DNA from: Tragulus kanchil
Lineage: Eukaryota; Chordata; Mammalia; Artiodactyla; Tragulidae
DNA length: 64,000 nucleotides
Direction: 5' to 3'
Assembly: GCA_022376925.1 (NCBI GenBank)
Contig: JAIOJX010000002.1
Location: forward strand, 133,496,831-133,560,830
Made by a program: the position numbers and the translations under genes
Shown: positions 11,096-22,258 of the stretch, piece after piece
How the letters are laid out: each line of letters begins with the position of its first letter
Numbering within the stretch: the stretch's first letter is position 1
The notes under the pieces: model-generated
What the model saw: the letters and a program-made list of their open reading frames with translations, nothing else
Databases searched by the model: none
What the model was told of the DNA's origin: nothing

Positions 11096-12235
11096 CAAGG
11101 ATAAATTCTCCACAGACACCCTGAGACGCCTTAGTACAGCATCGGAGGGCTTGCCCACTTCTCAGCCCTACTGGCGCCTTACCTGAGCCCCTTGGAATTC
11201 CTGTGAGCTGCTGTCAGGCGATTGGCGCTGTAGGCTGACCTCAGGGCATCAGCCCAGGTTAAGAGAGCTCAGTTCCCTAAGACTTATCTTGCTCCCTGGA
11301 GCTGTGGCAAGACTCCACCCACCAACGTTCCAAAATTCTTTTGATTACCAGCTACCATCTCAGGCCGGGTTCCTTGAATATATCATTTGTGGCAGGCAGT
11401 GAGCAGGAGACCAAAATAGTGCCTAGCACTGTGCCATCCATATACTCTACACAGTGGTTTTATTTTTAATTTTTTAAAAAATTTATTGGAATATAGTTGA
11501 TCTACAATGTTGTGAAATTGACAAGCACGCGTGCATGTAAGTTTCCATAAGTGACTTTTAAATGAATGCACAGACACTGCCCATCTATGGACTGCAGGGG
11601 AAGACAGCTCAGTAAACATAACAGAGGTAGGATTCCAGGTGTGAGCTCCACAACAGGCAAAAGATGAGAATTTCTAAGAGCACAGCATCTACTTGGGAGA
11701 ACTTCTGGGAACATTTCCTAGAAGAAGTGGGGCTTAACCTGAGGCTGGAGGCATGGCTTGGTTAGCCAAGTGAAGGAGGATGAGGCACAGGGAGAATAAG
11801 AGGAAAAACGACCCACGGAAGGAAGATAGGGAAGGGTACTCCTTATAGCAAGTCAGAAACTTCCAGGAATTTCAGCAAGATACACCAGGTTTAAACCAGA
11901 TTGAGGGTGGGAACCGCCAAGCCTCGATTCATTCCAGGCAAGAGAAAGGTCCATTCAAGGGAGAGGTGGAGGGACAAAAATCCCCAGGATCCCTTCTGGC
12001 CCTGAGCACATGGGACAGCTCGGGACAACAGTGGACTGAGACTGCCGCCAAGGTGGCGGCTAGGAGCAAAACTGGACCCTGCTGAGTTTTCCACAAATGT
12101 CTCCCAAACCAGGAGATGTGCTAAACTAAAGAGGGTCACCCCCAGCAAAGGTAAAATCTCATGCTTCTTCCAGGGCTGCCTCTGTGTCTCCAGAGACTGC
12201 TGACTCTTTAACAGGACAAAGTAAAGGTTGAAAAA
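11096..12235. other. Non-coding, mostly unassigned
   Basis: A short antisense L1 3' piece lies near 11470-11520 (GGAATATAGTTGATCTACAA). The rest has no repeat I recognise and no convincing exon. The 119-codon minus-strand frame at 11891-12250 recurs in the D5 copy and has no recognisable domain. Confidence 0.4.
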
Positions 12236-12429
12236 AGTGAAGTTGCTCAATCATGTCTGACCCTGTGCGACTCCATGGACTGTAGCTCACCAGGCTCCCT
12301 GTGCATCGGCTTCTCCAGACAAGAATCCTGGAGTGGGTTGCCATGTCCTCTTCCAGGAGGATCTTCCTGACCCAGGGATCAAACCTGCATTGCAGGCAGA
12401 TTCCTTACTGCTAAGCCACCAGGGAAGCC
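12236..12429 (-). mobile_element. Bov-tA SINE, antisense, between 42-bp direct repeats
   Basis: Inverted Bov-tA from AGTTGCTCAATCATGTCTGA to CCACCAGGGAAGCC. The flanks 12187-12228 and 12446-12487 are about 42 bases long and nearly identical (CTGACTCTTTAAYAGGACAA core), much longer than a normal target duplication. Confidence 0.85.
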
Positions 12430-13344
12430 AAGAAAGCCCAGGAAATCTCCACAGATGTCTGACTCTTTAATAGGACAAAGTAAAGGTACAGTCAATATAA
12501 ACTTTTCCCTCCTCTCTTTGTCTGGACCCAAAGCATTTAAACAGACTGTTTAATGCATCTTAACACGCAGTGTTGAACAAACACAGGCATCCTTCTGCAA
12601 GAATGAGCACAGAGAGAATATTGACTAAATGAAAGCAGCGTGCATGTAAGTTTCCATAAGTGACTTTTAAATGAATGCACAGACACTGCCCATCTATGGA
12701 CTGCAGGGGAAGACAGCTCAGTAAACATAACAGAGGTAGGATTCCAGGTGTGAGCTCCACAACAGGCAAAAGATGAGAATTTCTAAGAGCACAGCATCTA
12801 CTTGGGAGAACTTCTGGGAACATTTCCTAGAAGAAGTGGGGCTTAACCTGAGGCTGGAGGCATGGCTTGGTTAGCCAAGTGAAGGAGGATGAGGCACAGG
12901 GAGAATAAGAGGAAAAACGACCCACGGAAGGAAGATAGGGAAGGGTACTCCTTATAGCAAGTCAGAAACTTCCAGGAATTTCAGCAAGATACACCAGGTT
13001 TAAACCAGATTGAGGGTGGGAACCGCCAAGCCTCGATTCATTCCAGGCAAGAGAAAGGTCCATTCAAGGGAGAGGTGGAGGGACAAAAATCCCCAGGATC
13101 CCTTCTGGCCCTGAGCACATGGGACAGCTCGGGACAACAGTGGACTGAGACTGCCGCCAAGGTGGCGGCTAGGAGCAAAACTGGACCCTGCTGAGTTTTC
13201 CACAAATGTCTCCCAAACCAGGAGATGTGCTAAACTAAAGAGGGTCACCCCCAGCAAAGGTAAAATCTCATGCTTCTTCCAGGGCTGCCTCTGTGTCTCC
13301 AGAGACTGCTGACTCTTTAACAGGACAAAGTAAAGGTTGAAAAA

Positions 13345-13538
13345 AGTGAAGTTGCTCAATCATGTCTGACCCTGTGCGACTCCATGGACTGTAGCTCACC
13401 AGGCTCCCTGTGCATCGGCTTCTCCAGACAAGAATCCTGGAGTGGGTTGCCATGTCCTCTTCCAGGAGGATCTTCCTGACCCAGGGATCAAACCTGCATT
13501 GCAGGCAGATTCCTTACTGCTAAGCCACCAGGGAAGCC
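13345..13538 (-). mobile_element. Bov-tA SINE, D5 copy
   Basis: Copy of 12236-12429 with the same 42-bp flanks, produced by D5. Confidence 0.85.
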
Positions 13539-13736
13539 AAGAAAGCCCAGGAAATCTCCACAGATGTCTGACTCTTTAATAGGACAAAGTAAAGGTACAG
13601 TCAATATAAACTTTTCCCTCCTCTCTTTGTCTGGACCCAAAGCATTTAAACAGACTGTTTAATGCATCTTAACACGCAGTGTTGAACAAACACAGGCATC
13701 CTTCTGCAAGAATGAGCACAGAGAGAATATTGACTA

Positions 13737-14640
13737 GAAATATACAAAGATTTAGCAGGTGTAAAGGATACAGAGACAAGGAATTAGAGAAAATGTTGCT
13801 GGATAAATCGCTTTTATCGCCCAGGGGTGCAAAATTTAAGGAAAAATTTTGCTAATTGGTAGGCTTACCAATTTTAAAGGCTACTGAATTTCTAAAACAA
13901 TTCTTGTTAAGAAAATAATCCTAGAAAATAATCTGTTCTGGAGATGAAAACTGCATGCATTGAGTTTTTAAAAGTCACAGAGGTAGTTAACAGAAGATTA
14001 TATGTTGCATCAGATCAAGTCAGTGAATCTGAAGAACAGATTAAAAGGTTCTAAAACCCAGAGGGAGAGGCTTGGGCAGAGAAGGGATAAGCAGATTGGA
14101 GAAAGGATTTAAGGAATAAATGTGTGTATAATTGAATCCCCAGAAGAAAAGAAAAGAGAAGAAAGATTCAAAGGGATAATGGAAGAAATTATTACTGAAC
14201 AGAGGATGATTTAAATTCATGAAGTAAAACAATTCTCTGATAATCTGGCAAAAATTAATAGAAAAACTCCAAAATATGGACATAGCCTAATAAATTTTTT
14301 TCCAATGTCAAGCCTACAGAAGAATTCCTACATAAACCCAGGCAGAAAAACTAGGCTATGCACAAGTTGGGTTATGTACAAGTTATGCTAGCAGATTCCT
14401 AAGATCTAGTCAGCACTGTAACACTAGAGAAATGGTAAGATTTTCAGTGGGAAAGATTGTGAGCTACTTAATGCAAGTGAAACAGAAGAAAAAGTCTGTC
14501 ATGCAAGAGTTTAGAAAAGATACCACCCATGTAATTTTCCAAAACAAAGCTCAAAGCATTTTTCCAGCCTAGAATACAATTTCAGAATGGGAATGGCAAG
14601 AAATAAAAACCCAGTAAAAGAGAGGTAAGCAATCTGGATC
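13737..14640 (+). mobile_element. Probable HAL1/L1M ORF1-region relic
   Basis: A-rich sense sequence. The order of phrases around 14020-14270 (CAGTGAATCTGAAGAACAGA, ATTGAATCCCCAGAAGAAAA, GGAAGAAATTATTACTGAAC) follows the ORF1 part of old L1/HAL1 elements. No open frame survives. The assignment is from memory of the family and is tentative. Confidence 0.4.
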
Positions 14641-14729
14641 TAAACATCTCAGATCACCTTGAGAATACCTATAATGATTCTAAGTTTTATTAATTATCTC
14701 TTGCCACTTAACAAGTGACTTCCAAACTC

Positions 14730-15160
14730 ATGACTTGGTAGCATTTGAATCAGTAGACAGAGTAAAGTAGATTGCCCTCCCCACTGTGGGTGGGCCTCAT
14801 CCAATCAGGTGAGAGCTGGAAAATTACCAAGGATGGAGGAAGGGAGAATTTGGTCTCCCTGCCTGACTGAGACATTTCCCTTCTCTCATTCTTGGAGTGG
14901 GACATACATCATGAATTCTCTGGTCCTTAGACCTTTGGACTTGAACTAGAATCTACATCACCAGTTCTCCTCAGTTCTTAGGCCTTTGAACGCAAATGGG
15001 AACTACCCTAGTGGGGTTCCTTAGTGATTAGCTTGCAGATGGCCGATGGTGAGACATTTCAGTCTCCAAAGTCACATGAACTAATTCTTATAGAAAATAT
15101 TATATATACATATATATATTCGTATGTTCTGTTTCTCTGGAGAACTCTGTCTAGTACAGA
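14730..15160 (+). mobile_element. Old ERVL/MaLR-type LTR, sense
   Basis: The LTR contains GGTGGGCCTCATCCAATCAG and a TA-rich stretch. It ends in TTCTGTTTCTCTGGAGAAC ... CTAGTACA, a terminal pattern I associate with old mammalian ERVL/MaLR LTRs. No retroviral gene adjoins it. The family name is uncertain. Confidence 0.5.
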
Positions 15161-15849
15161 AACATCATAGACACTATATTCATCAAAGTGTTGGGGTGGC
15201 AAGGAGCATATGCCCAATTCAAGCCAGCATAAGCTAAAGGGTGAATTTATTGCATTATATAAGTGAAAGGTCCAGAGATAACCATGCATGTCTTGATCCA
15301 AATGATCTCATTGGACTGTCTCTCTCTCTCATTCACACTCAGTTCTTTAGAAAGCCTGTCTCAATTCTGGTGGACAAAATGGGATGAAGCAAACCAAGAC
15401 TCCTATCCTAAAATTTCAGCAACTCCAGAAGAAAGAAACTTCTAGTTGCCAAGTGCTGGGAAGAATGCTAAAACTCAGAGAGAGGGTTTTCACTGTAAAT
15501 TGTGTCACATGTCCATCCAGGAAGCAGTCATCATAACCAGCGTGATAGGTAGCCCCCATTGGCCAGGACCATGTGTGTAATAGATCACTGTAAATTAAGT
15601 AAACGATGTCGACCATCTATAAGCTAATCTTAAAATATATCCACAAATGCTTTGGCACTCCTTCCTTTGAGGGGGCAAGTTTAATTCTTCTTCCCTGAAA
15701 TGTGGACTAAACTTAGTGACTTATTCTTAATGAACAGAATGGCAGAAGTGGCAGCGTGTACCTGTAAACATCTCAGATCACCTGGATACATAGATTCTAA
15801 GTTTTATTAATTATCTCTTGCCACTTAACAAGTGACTTCCAAACTCATG

Positions 15850-16274
15850 ACTTGGTAGCATTTGAATCAGTAGACAGAGTAAAGTAGATTGCCCTCCCAC
15901 TGTGGGTGGGCCTCATCCAATCAGGTGAGAGCTGGAAAATTACCAAGGATGGAGGAAGGAGAATTTGGTCTCCTGCCTGACTGAGACATTTCCTTCTCTC
16001 ATTCTTGGAGTGGGACATACATCATGAATTCTCTGGTCCTTAGACCTTTGGACTTGAACTAGAATCTACATCACCAGTTCTCCTCAGTTCTTAGGCCTTT
16101 GAACGCAAATGGGAACTACCCTAGTGGGGTTCCTTAGTGATTAGCTTGCAGATGGCCGATGGTGAGACATTTCAGTCTCCAAAGTCACATGAACTAATTC
16201 TTATAGAAAATATTATATATACATATATATATTCGTATGTTCTGTTTCTCTGGAGAACTCTGTCTAGTACAGAA
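15850..16274 (+). mobile_element. ERVL/MaLR-type LTR, D6 copy
   Basis: Copy of 14730-15160 with homopolymer losses, produced by D6. Confidence 0.5.
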
Positions 16275-16737
16275 ACATCATAGACACTATATTCATCAAA
16301 GTGTTGGGGTGGCAAGGAGCATATGCCCAATTCAAGCCAGCATAAGCTAAAGGGGGAATTTATTGCATTATATAAGTGAAAGGTCCAGAGATAACCATGC
16401 ATGTCTTGATCCAAATGATCTCATTGGACTGTCTCTCTCTCTCATTCACACTCAGTTCTTTAGAAAGCCTGTCTCAATTCTGGTGGACAAAATGGGATGA
16501 AGCAAACCAAGACTCCTATCCTAAAATTTCAGCAACTCCAGAAGAAAGAAACTTCTAGTTGCCAAGTGCTGGGAAGAATGCTAAAACTCAGAGAGAGGGT
16601 TTTCACTGTAAATTGTGTCACATGTCCATCCAGGAAGCAGTCATCATAACCAGCGTGATAGGTAGCCCCCATTGGCCAGGACCATGTGTGTAATAGATCA
16701 CTGTAAATTAAGTAAACGATGTCGACCATCTATAAGC

Positions 16738-17275
16738 TAATCTTAAAATATATCCACAAATGCTTTGGCACTCCTTCCTTTGAGGGGGCAAGTTTAATTC
16801 TTCTTCCCTGAAATGTGGACTAAACTTAGTGACTTATTCTTAATGAACAGAATGGCAGAAGTGGCAGCGTGTACCTGCCAAGGCTAAATGATGAAAGACG
16901 TTGCTCCTTCCACCTTGCACTCTCTTGGATTGCTTGCTCTCGAGGTATGGTAGTCAGCCATGTTGTAAGACTCCTCAAGCAGCCCCATGGAGACACCCAC
17001 TTGGGGAGGACCTTGAATTTCTCACAAACAAGCAGCAGAAACCAGACAGCCATATGTGAGTGAGTCATCTGAGAAATGAATCCTCCAGCCCTAATCATGT
17101 CTTCAGATGACATCTTGACCATGTGCACCATGTGAAATCCTGAATGAGAACCTTCCGGCTAAACCACACTTGAGTTCATGACTCACACAAACCCTGAAGG
17201 TAATAAGGAGGTGGTGCCGTTTAAAGCCAGTAAACATGGGGATAGTTTGTTAGATGACAATAGAGAGTTAATACC
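16738..17275 (+). mobile_element. MLT1-like LTR, sense
   Basis: The order of blocks matches remembered MLT1-type LTRs: GCTTTGGCACTCCTTCCTTT, then CTCTCTTGGATTGCTTGCTC, then CCTCCAGCCCTAATCATGTC, then a decayed end near 17240-17275. Its first 140 bases are also present at 15625-15764 in the other D6 copy. Confidence 0.5.
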
Positions 17276-17447
17276 ACCATACCATTGTGCAGCATGCGTT
17301 CACTTAACATTGTGTTTTAGCTCTAGCTGCAATGATGCATGTAGATGAGATTATTTATTTTGGTGGCCACAACCATATTGCATTCATCCACTCCCTTATT
17401 GCTAAGCTTTCTAAGTTTCTGCTTTGTTGCTTTTGTTTGTTTGGCGT

Positions 17448-17573
17448 TTCTTTTTTTTTTTTTTTTTTGGCCTTGCCACAGTTTGCGGTATCTCATTTCC
17501 CCAACCAGGTTTGAATCCAGGCCGCCTGCCATGCAAGCATGAAGTCCTAATCATTGGACAGCCAAGGAATTCC
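17448..17573 (-). mobile_element. Short CHR-2-like SINE, antisense
   Basis: Poly-T, then GGCCTTGCCACAGTTTGCGG, then the inverted head ending GGACAGCCAAGGAATTCCC. It is tRNA-derived and short. Confidence 0.8.
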
Positions 17574-18166
17574 CTGTTTCTGTTTTTCTGCCTTTACAGA
17601 CCATACCATGATGAGCATGTACTTGTATATGCTTCTGCGTAGGAAGGCAACCAACTCCAAAATTCTTCTGGACAGTACTAATTTGTTCTCCAAAGTCAAT
17701 ATCCCTCAGTGGTCTTCCATTTGCAGTATGTGAGTACCATTTCCCCCCAAGTGCCCCAATGTCACTCTAAGTGATAGTATGCTCATTGTTCTAATCTTCA
17801 TTTCCCTGATAATCAGTGACCACACCCACTCAGAGTCTCCTGCTATTTGGCCACCCTCTCCTGGGACTTAGGAAGTGTACCTGGGGCCAAGTATTCAGCA
17901 ATGCTGGACATACTGCTCATCTGAATACTCCTGGGGATATTCATCTCCCAAGGAATTTCCATGATCCTCCATCCCTTGCCTGAGAAATATCTAAAAACAC
18001 CCTAGACAGTCAGCCATTTCTAGAAGGGATGCAGGTTGCAGACAGGGCTCAGGACTCCCCAGAGACCTGGGGGTCAGCTCTGCCTGCTATCTTCCTCTAT
18101 GGGAAGGGGCAGCAACCAGCCAGGCTCTGAGCCAGGATATAGAGTCTTCCATAAAAAACAGCCAAG
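17574..18166. other. Non-coding, possible L1 remnants
   Basis: No gene or clear family. 17640-17830 has weak antisense L1M resemblance (TCATTTCCCTGATAATCAGT). Confidence 0.35.
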
Positions 18167-18459
18167 GGCTTCCCTGGTGGTCCAGTGGGTAAAGAGTCTG
18201 CCTTGTAGTGCAAGGGGCACTGGTTCGATCCCTGACCCAGGAAGAGCCCACATGCCACAGAGCGGCTGGACCAGTGTGTCTAATTAGGAGCCAGTGCTCT
18301 GGAGCACATGTGCCCAGAGCCAGTGTTCTGCAATGAGAGAGGCCACTGCAATGGGAGGCCCACACAGGCCTAAGAATAAAGACAGATGAAAATAAATAAA
18401 TAAAAAACCAATAAAGGGGGCCAAAAAAATTTTTTTTTAATGACATTAAAAAAAAAAAC
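18167..18459 (+). mobile_element. Variant CHR-like SINE with perfect target duplication
   Basis: GGCTTCCCTGGTGGTCCAGT starts the head. The variant body (GCGGCTGGACCAGTGTGTCT, GCAATGGGAGGCCCACACAG) and an A/T-rich tail follow. AAAACAGCCAAG flanks it at 18155-18166 and 18460-18471, a 12-bp target duplication that fixes both ends. Confidence 0.9.
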
Positions 18460-18734
18460 AAAACAGCCAAGAATTCTGCCCTCTGGAGGGTGGTCCAATG
18501 GGGCAAACAGGGAAAAGGATGGAAGTGAAATCAGCAAGCTTCCCACGGGTGCTTCAGGCACCAGGCTGAGCCTGCTCAGCCCTTTATCCTGAGGACCTGG
18601 CCAGTGGGTGCACAGGAACAGGGTCACGGCCCAGGATTTGGTTCAGGATTGGGCTGTTCTCACAGGCCCTGAGGACCAGTCCTGGCCTTGAGCAGAGTCT
18701 ATCTGCCCTCACCCTGAATCACCCTACTTCAGCT

Positions 18735-19815
18735 ACCAAGACAGAGGAACCAGAGATCAAATTGTCAACATCTGTTGGGTCATGAGGAAAAGCAAGGGAA
18801 TTCCAGAAAAACATCTACCTCTGCTTCATTGACTGCATTAAAGCCTTTGATTGTATGGATCACAACAAACTGTGGAAAATTCTTAAAGAAATGGGAATAC
18901 CAGACCATCTTACCTGTCTCCTGAGAAACCTGTATGCAGGTCAAGAAGCAACCGTTAGAACCAGACATGGAACAACAGACGGGTTCCAAATTGGGAAAGG
19001 AGTACCTCAAGACTGTATATTATCACCCTACTTATTTACCTTATATGCAGAGTACATCGTGTGAAATGCTGGGCTAGATGAAGCTCAGGCTTGAATCAAG
19101 ATTGCCAAAGGAAATATCAATAATCTCAGGTATGCAGATGACACCAGCCCTGGGGCAGAAAGCAAAGAGGAACTAAAGAGCCTCTTGATGAAGGTGAAAG
19201 AGAAGAGTGAAAAAGCTGGCTTAAAACTCAACATTCGAAAAACCACTGTGGACGGCGACTGCAGCCATGACATTAAAAGACATTTGCTCCTTGGAAGAAA
19301 AGCTATGACAAGCTTAAGAGAGTGTATTTAAAAGCAGAGACGTCACCTTGCCCTCAAAGGTCCATATAGTCAAAGCTATGGTTTTTCTAGTAGTCATGTA
19401 CAGATAGATGTAAGAGTTGAACCATAAAGAGGGCTGAGCATTCTTTTTTGATGCGTTCAAATTGCAGTGCTGGAGAAGTCTTTTGCGAGTCCCTTAGACA
19501 GCAAGGAGATCCAATCAGTCAATCCCAAACAAATCAACCCTGAATATTCACTGCAAAGACTGAGGCTGAAGCTCCAGTACTTTGCCCACCTAATATAAAG
19601 AACAGATTCATTGGGGGAAAAAAACAACTCTGATGCTGAGAAAGATTGAGGGACGAAGGAGAAGGAGGTAACAGAGGACGAGATTGTTGAATGGTATCAC
19701 CAACTCAGTGGACATGAGTTTGAGCAAGCTCTGGGAGATAGGGAAGGTCAGGGAAGCCTGGAGAGATACAGCCCATGGGGTCACACGACCGAGACACTGA
19801 ACAAGACTGCAGAGG
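18735..19815 (+). pseudogene. BovB (RTE) LINE ORF2 3' half, degenerate
   Basis: This is the 3' part of a BovB LINE. Conceptual translation around 18855-19064 gives reverse transcriptase sequence (KLWKILKEMGIPDHLTCLLR, then GKGVPQDCILSPYLFTLYAE). A stop codon at 19062 interrupts the frame. The catalytic YADD is still encoded in that frame at 19131-19142. Further downstream the frame is broken by a deletion and indels, and the 3' unit ends near ACCGAGACACTGAACAAGA. The element is 5' truncated and cannot encode a working enzyme. Part of it recurs at 20490-20895 through D7. Confidence 0.9.
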
Positions 19816-19949
19816 CCTCACCTGTGTTCTCTCTCCTCCCGGTCCACTCAGCTAGGGAAGCTGCATGTTGATGAAGGATTCCATGGAAGAGCAGCTCCCC
19901 CGCTAAACAGCCACCAAAAGCTGTTAAATGAGTAAGAAATGCACTTTTT

Positions 19950-20092
19950 AAAATATTTATTGTATGACTTATTTGGCTGCGCTCAGTCTTAGTTGCAGCA
20001 TGTGGGATCTAATTTCCCATCTGGGGGTCTAACCCAGGCCCTCCTGCACTGAGAGCTCAGAGTCATAGCCAACGGGTCACCAGGGAAGTCCC
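19950..20092 (-). mobile_element. Short CHR-2-like SINE, antisense
   Basis: TTTGGCTGCGCTCAGTCTTA, then AATTTCCCATCTGGGGGTCT, and an inverted head ending GGTCACCAGGGAAGTCCC. Confidence 0.8.
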
Positions 20093-20247
20093 AAGAAATG
20101 GTTTTTTATTTCATTCAAGCATTACATGTCTGAGTCTATTTGCTACAGGCCCTGAGCCTACTGTAACATTCCCCAAAGCGTATGACCTTTTCTCTCGATG
20201 GTACTTATCCCAGAAAAGGAAGCTGTGTATGGCAATGATCAGGGGTC

Positions 20248-20415
20248 CAGTGCTGGATGTGAAATAGATCTAGACTTCAGCCCTGGCCCTGATAATGTGT
20301 AAACTTGGGACAGCTGGTTAATCTCACTGAGCCTCACCCTGTGGGGCTAACAAGCATACACACCACATAACGTTTTTGAAAGAATTAAATGAGAAAACGT
20401 CTCATATTCACTTCA
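20248..20415 (+). mobile_element. MIR SINE, sense
   Basis: The MIR core is visible in order: ACTTGGGACAGCTGGTTAAT, TCACTGAGCCTCACCCTGTG, GAATTAAATGAGAAAACG. Confidence 0.7.
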
Positions 20416-20489
20416 TTTTTCAAACACACGTTTGTTTTACATTGCAATGTTTCTGAAATCTAGGTGAAAGGGTTTTACCTCAATGTGAA

Positions 20490-20895
20490 ATAGATGTAAG
20501 AGTTGAACCATAAGGGGCTGAGCATTCTTTTTGATGCGTTCAAATTGCAGTGCTGGAGAAGTCTTTGCGAGTCCCTTAGACAGCAAGGAGATCCAATCAG
20601 TCAATCCCAAACAAATCAACCCTGAATATTCACTGCAAAGACTGAGGCTGAAGCTCCAGTACTTTGCCCACCTAATATAAAGAACAGATTCATTGGGGGA
20701 AAAAAACAACTCTGATGCTGAGAAAGATTGAGGGACGAAGGAGAAGGAGGTAACAGAGGACGAGATTGTTGAATGGTATCACCAACTCAGTGGACATGAG
20801 TTTGAGCAAGCTCTGGGAGATAGGGAAGGTCAGGGAAGCCTGGAGAGATACAGCCCATGGGGTCACACGACCGAGACACTGAACAAGACTGCAGA
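20490..20895 (+). pseudogene. BovB 3' end, D7 copy
   Basis: Second copy of about 19404-19815 (GTGCTGGAGAAGTCTTTGCG, then TCAGTGGACATGAGTTTGAG). Its abrupt beginning is the D7 junction, not reverse-transcription truncation. Confidence 0.9.
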
Positions 20896-21029
20896 GGCCT
20901 CACCTGTGTTCTCTCTCCTCCCGGTCCACTCAGCTAGGAAGCTGCATGTTGATGAAGGATTCCATGGAAGAGCAGCTCCCCCGCTAAACAGCCACCAAAA
21001 GCTGTTAAATGAGTAAGAAATGCACTTTT

Positions 21030-21172
21030 TAAAATATTTATTGTATGACTTATTTGGCTGCGCTCAGTCTTAGTTGCAGCATGTGGGATCTAATTTCCCA
21101 TCTGGGGGTCTAACCCAGGCCCTCCTGCACTGAGAGCTCAGAGTCATAGCCAACGGGTCACCAGGGAAGTCC
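21030..21172 (-). mobile_element. CHR-2-like SINE, D7 copy
   Basis: Copy of 19950-20092 produced by D7. Confidence 0.8.
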
Positions 21173-21327
21173 CAAGAAATGGTTTTTTATTTCATTCAAG
21201 CATTACATGTCTGAGTCTATTTGCTACAGGCCCTGAGCCTACTGTAACATTCCCCAAAGCGTATGACCTTTTCTCTCGATGGTACTTATCCCAGAAAAGG
21301 AAGCTGTGTATGGCAATGATCAGGGGT

Positions 21328-21497
21328 CCAGTGCTGGATGTGAAATAGATCTAGACTTCAGCCCTGGCCCTGATAATGTGTAAACTTGGGACAGCTGGTT
21401 AATCTCACTGAGCCTCACCCTGTGGGGCTAACAAGCATACACACCACATAACGTTTTTGAAAGAATTAAATGAGAAAACGTCTCATATTCACTTCAT
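21328..21497 (+). mobile_element. MIR SINE, D7 copy
   Basis: Copy of 20248-20415 produced by D7. Confidence 0.7.
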
Positions 21498-21569
21498 TTT
21501 TCAAACACACGTTTGTTTTACATTGCAATGTTTCTGAAATCTAGGTGAAAGGGTTTTACCTCAATGTGA

Positions 21570-21834
21570 GACTTAAACCCAGGGCCTAGACCTGATCGAA
21601 CCCTACTTGGGACTTGAACCTACGTGACTGAAGCTTGAATTCCAGCCAAAACCCTGTTTGGGACTCAAACCCACGTGACTGGGGCTTGAACCTAGCCAAA
21701 ACCGGTTTGGGACTCGAACCCACATGGCTAAGGCCTAACCCCAGCCAAAACCCTGCTTGGGACTTGAACCCACATAGTCAGGACTCAATCCTGGCCAAAA
21801 CCCTTTCTGGAACTTAATCCAGCACTCACCCGTC
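21570..21834 (-). repeat. About 50-bp minisatellite, retroviral leader-like
   Basis: About five diverged units of 49-51 bases, each with GGGACTYGAACCCACRTGRC, then a variable part, then CCAGCCAAAACCC. It lies directly beside the transcription-downstream end of the minus-strand LTR at 21835-22258, where a retroviral leader would be. The 60-codon frame through it is only the repeat. On the minus strand each unit carries a Pol III B-box-like GGTTCRAGTCC. Confidence 0.75.
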
Positions 21835-22258
21835 TGGATCCACTGAGGCTCAGGTTCTTCTTGCCTCAACGCAGAAGGAATTCAGCGAGAGGCAGAGTGA
21901 TAGACAAGAAGAGGATTTATTAGGATAGGGTACTTGTAAGAGGTGCAAGCGGGCAGGAAGGAAAGCTCTGCTCTGCTCTCCTCAATTGAGTGGGCAGCCA
22001 TATATATAGGATGGTAGAAGACCGCCCCCCTCAAGTAGACACAGATGCAAGGCATACATCATTAGTTCCTTCTTCGCCAGCTCCTCCTTCCTCAGCTGTT
22101 TATACCCAGTCGAGCCTGCTTTACTGAACAAGGAGCAGCTCTCCTGAGTTATCATCAACTCACTGGCCTCCCAACCTTTCTTAGGTTTCACCCTTCTACC
22201 TACCGTCCCCTACTAGGACTCTACAACCACCTATCTGTTCTACTCTGTCCCAATCACA
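21835..22258 (-). mobile_element. Endogenous retrovirus LTR, minus orientation
   Basis: On the minus strand the element can be read from TGTGATTGGGACAGAG (right end, 22258) to ...CTCAGTGGATCCA (left end, 21835), i.e. TG...CA. In between are a TATA-like TATATATA (22001-22008) and AATAAA (21916-21921, minus strand) in the correct order. With the leader-like minisatellite on its left it looks like a 5' LTR whose provirus is otherwise missing. Class is not determined and no retroviral gene is present. A partial copy lies at 23105-23339. Confidence 0.65.

Larger units (their letters stand above)
11529..13736. repeat. Tandem duplication D5 (period 1109)
   Basis: Copy A is 11529-12627 and copy B 12638-13736, separated by AATGAAAGCA. 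The copies look essentially identical, including the Bov-tA SINE and its unusual flanking direct repeat. Confidence 0.95.
14641..16877. repeat. Tandem duplication D6 (period about 1113-1124)
   Basis: Copy A is 14641-15764 and copy B 15765-16877, directly abutting. Copy B begins with altered bases (15781-15792). It also lacks single bases in homopolymers (ccctcccc to ccctccc, gaaggg to gaagg, ctccctg to ctcctg), an error-like pattern. Confidence 0.95.
19404..21569. repeat. Tandem duplication D7 (period about 1081-1086)
   Basis: Copy A is 19404-20489 and copy B 20490-21569, abutting. Differences cluster at the copy B start (ATAAAGAGGGCTGAG versus ATAAGGGGCTGAG, a run of T shorter by one). The unit starts in the middle of BovB. 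Confidence 0.95.

Noticed and set aside
21570..21834. CRISPR array or protein repeat
   Set aside because: Units are about 50 bp, adjacent, and diverged throughout, without conserved repeats separated by unique spacers. The 60-codon frame is just the repeat. The host is a mammal.
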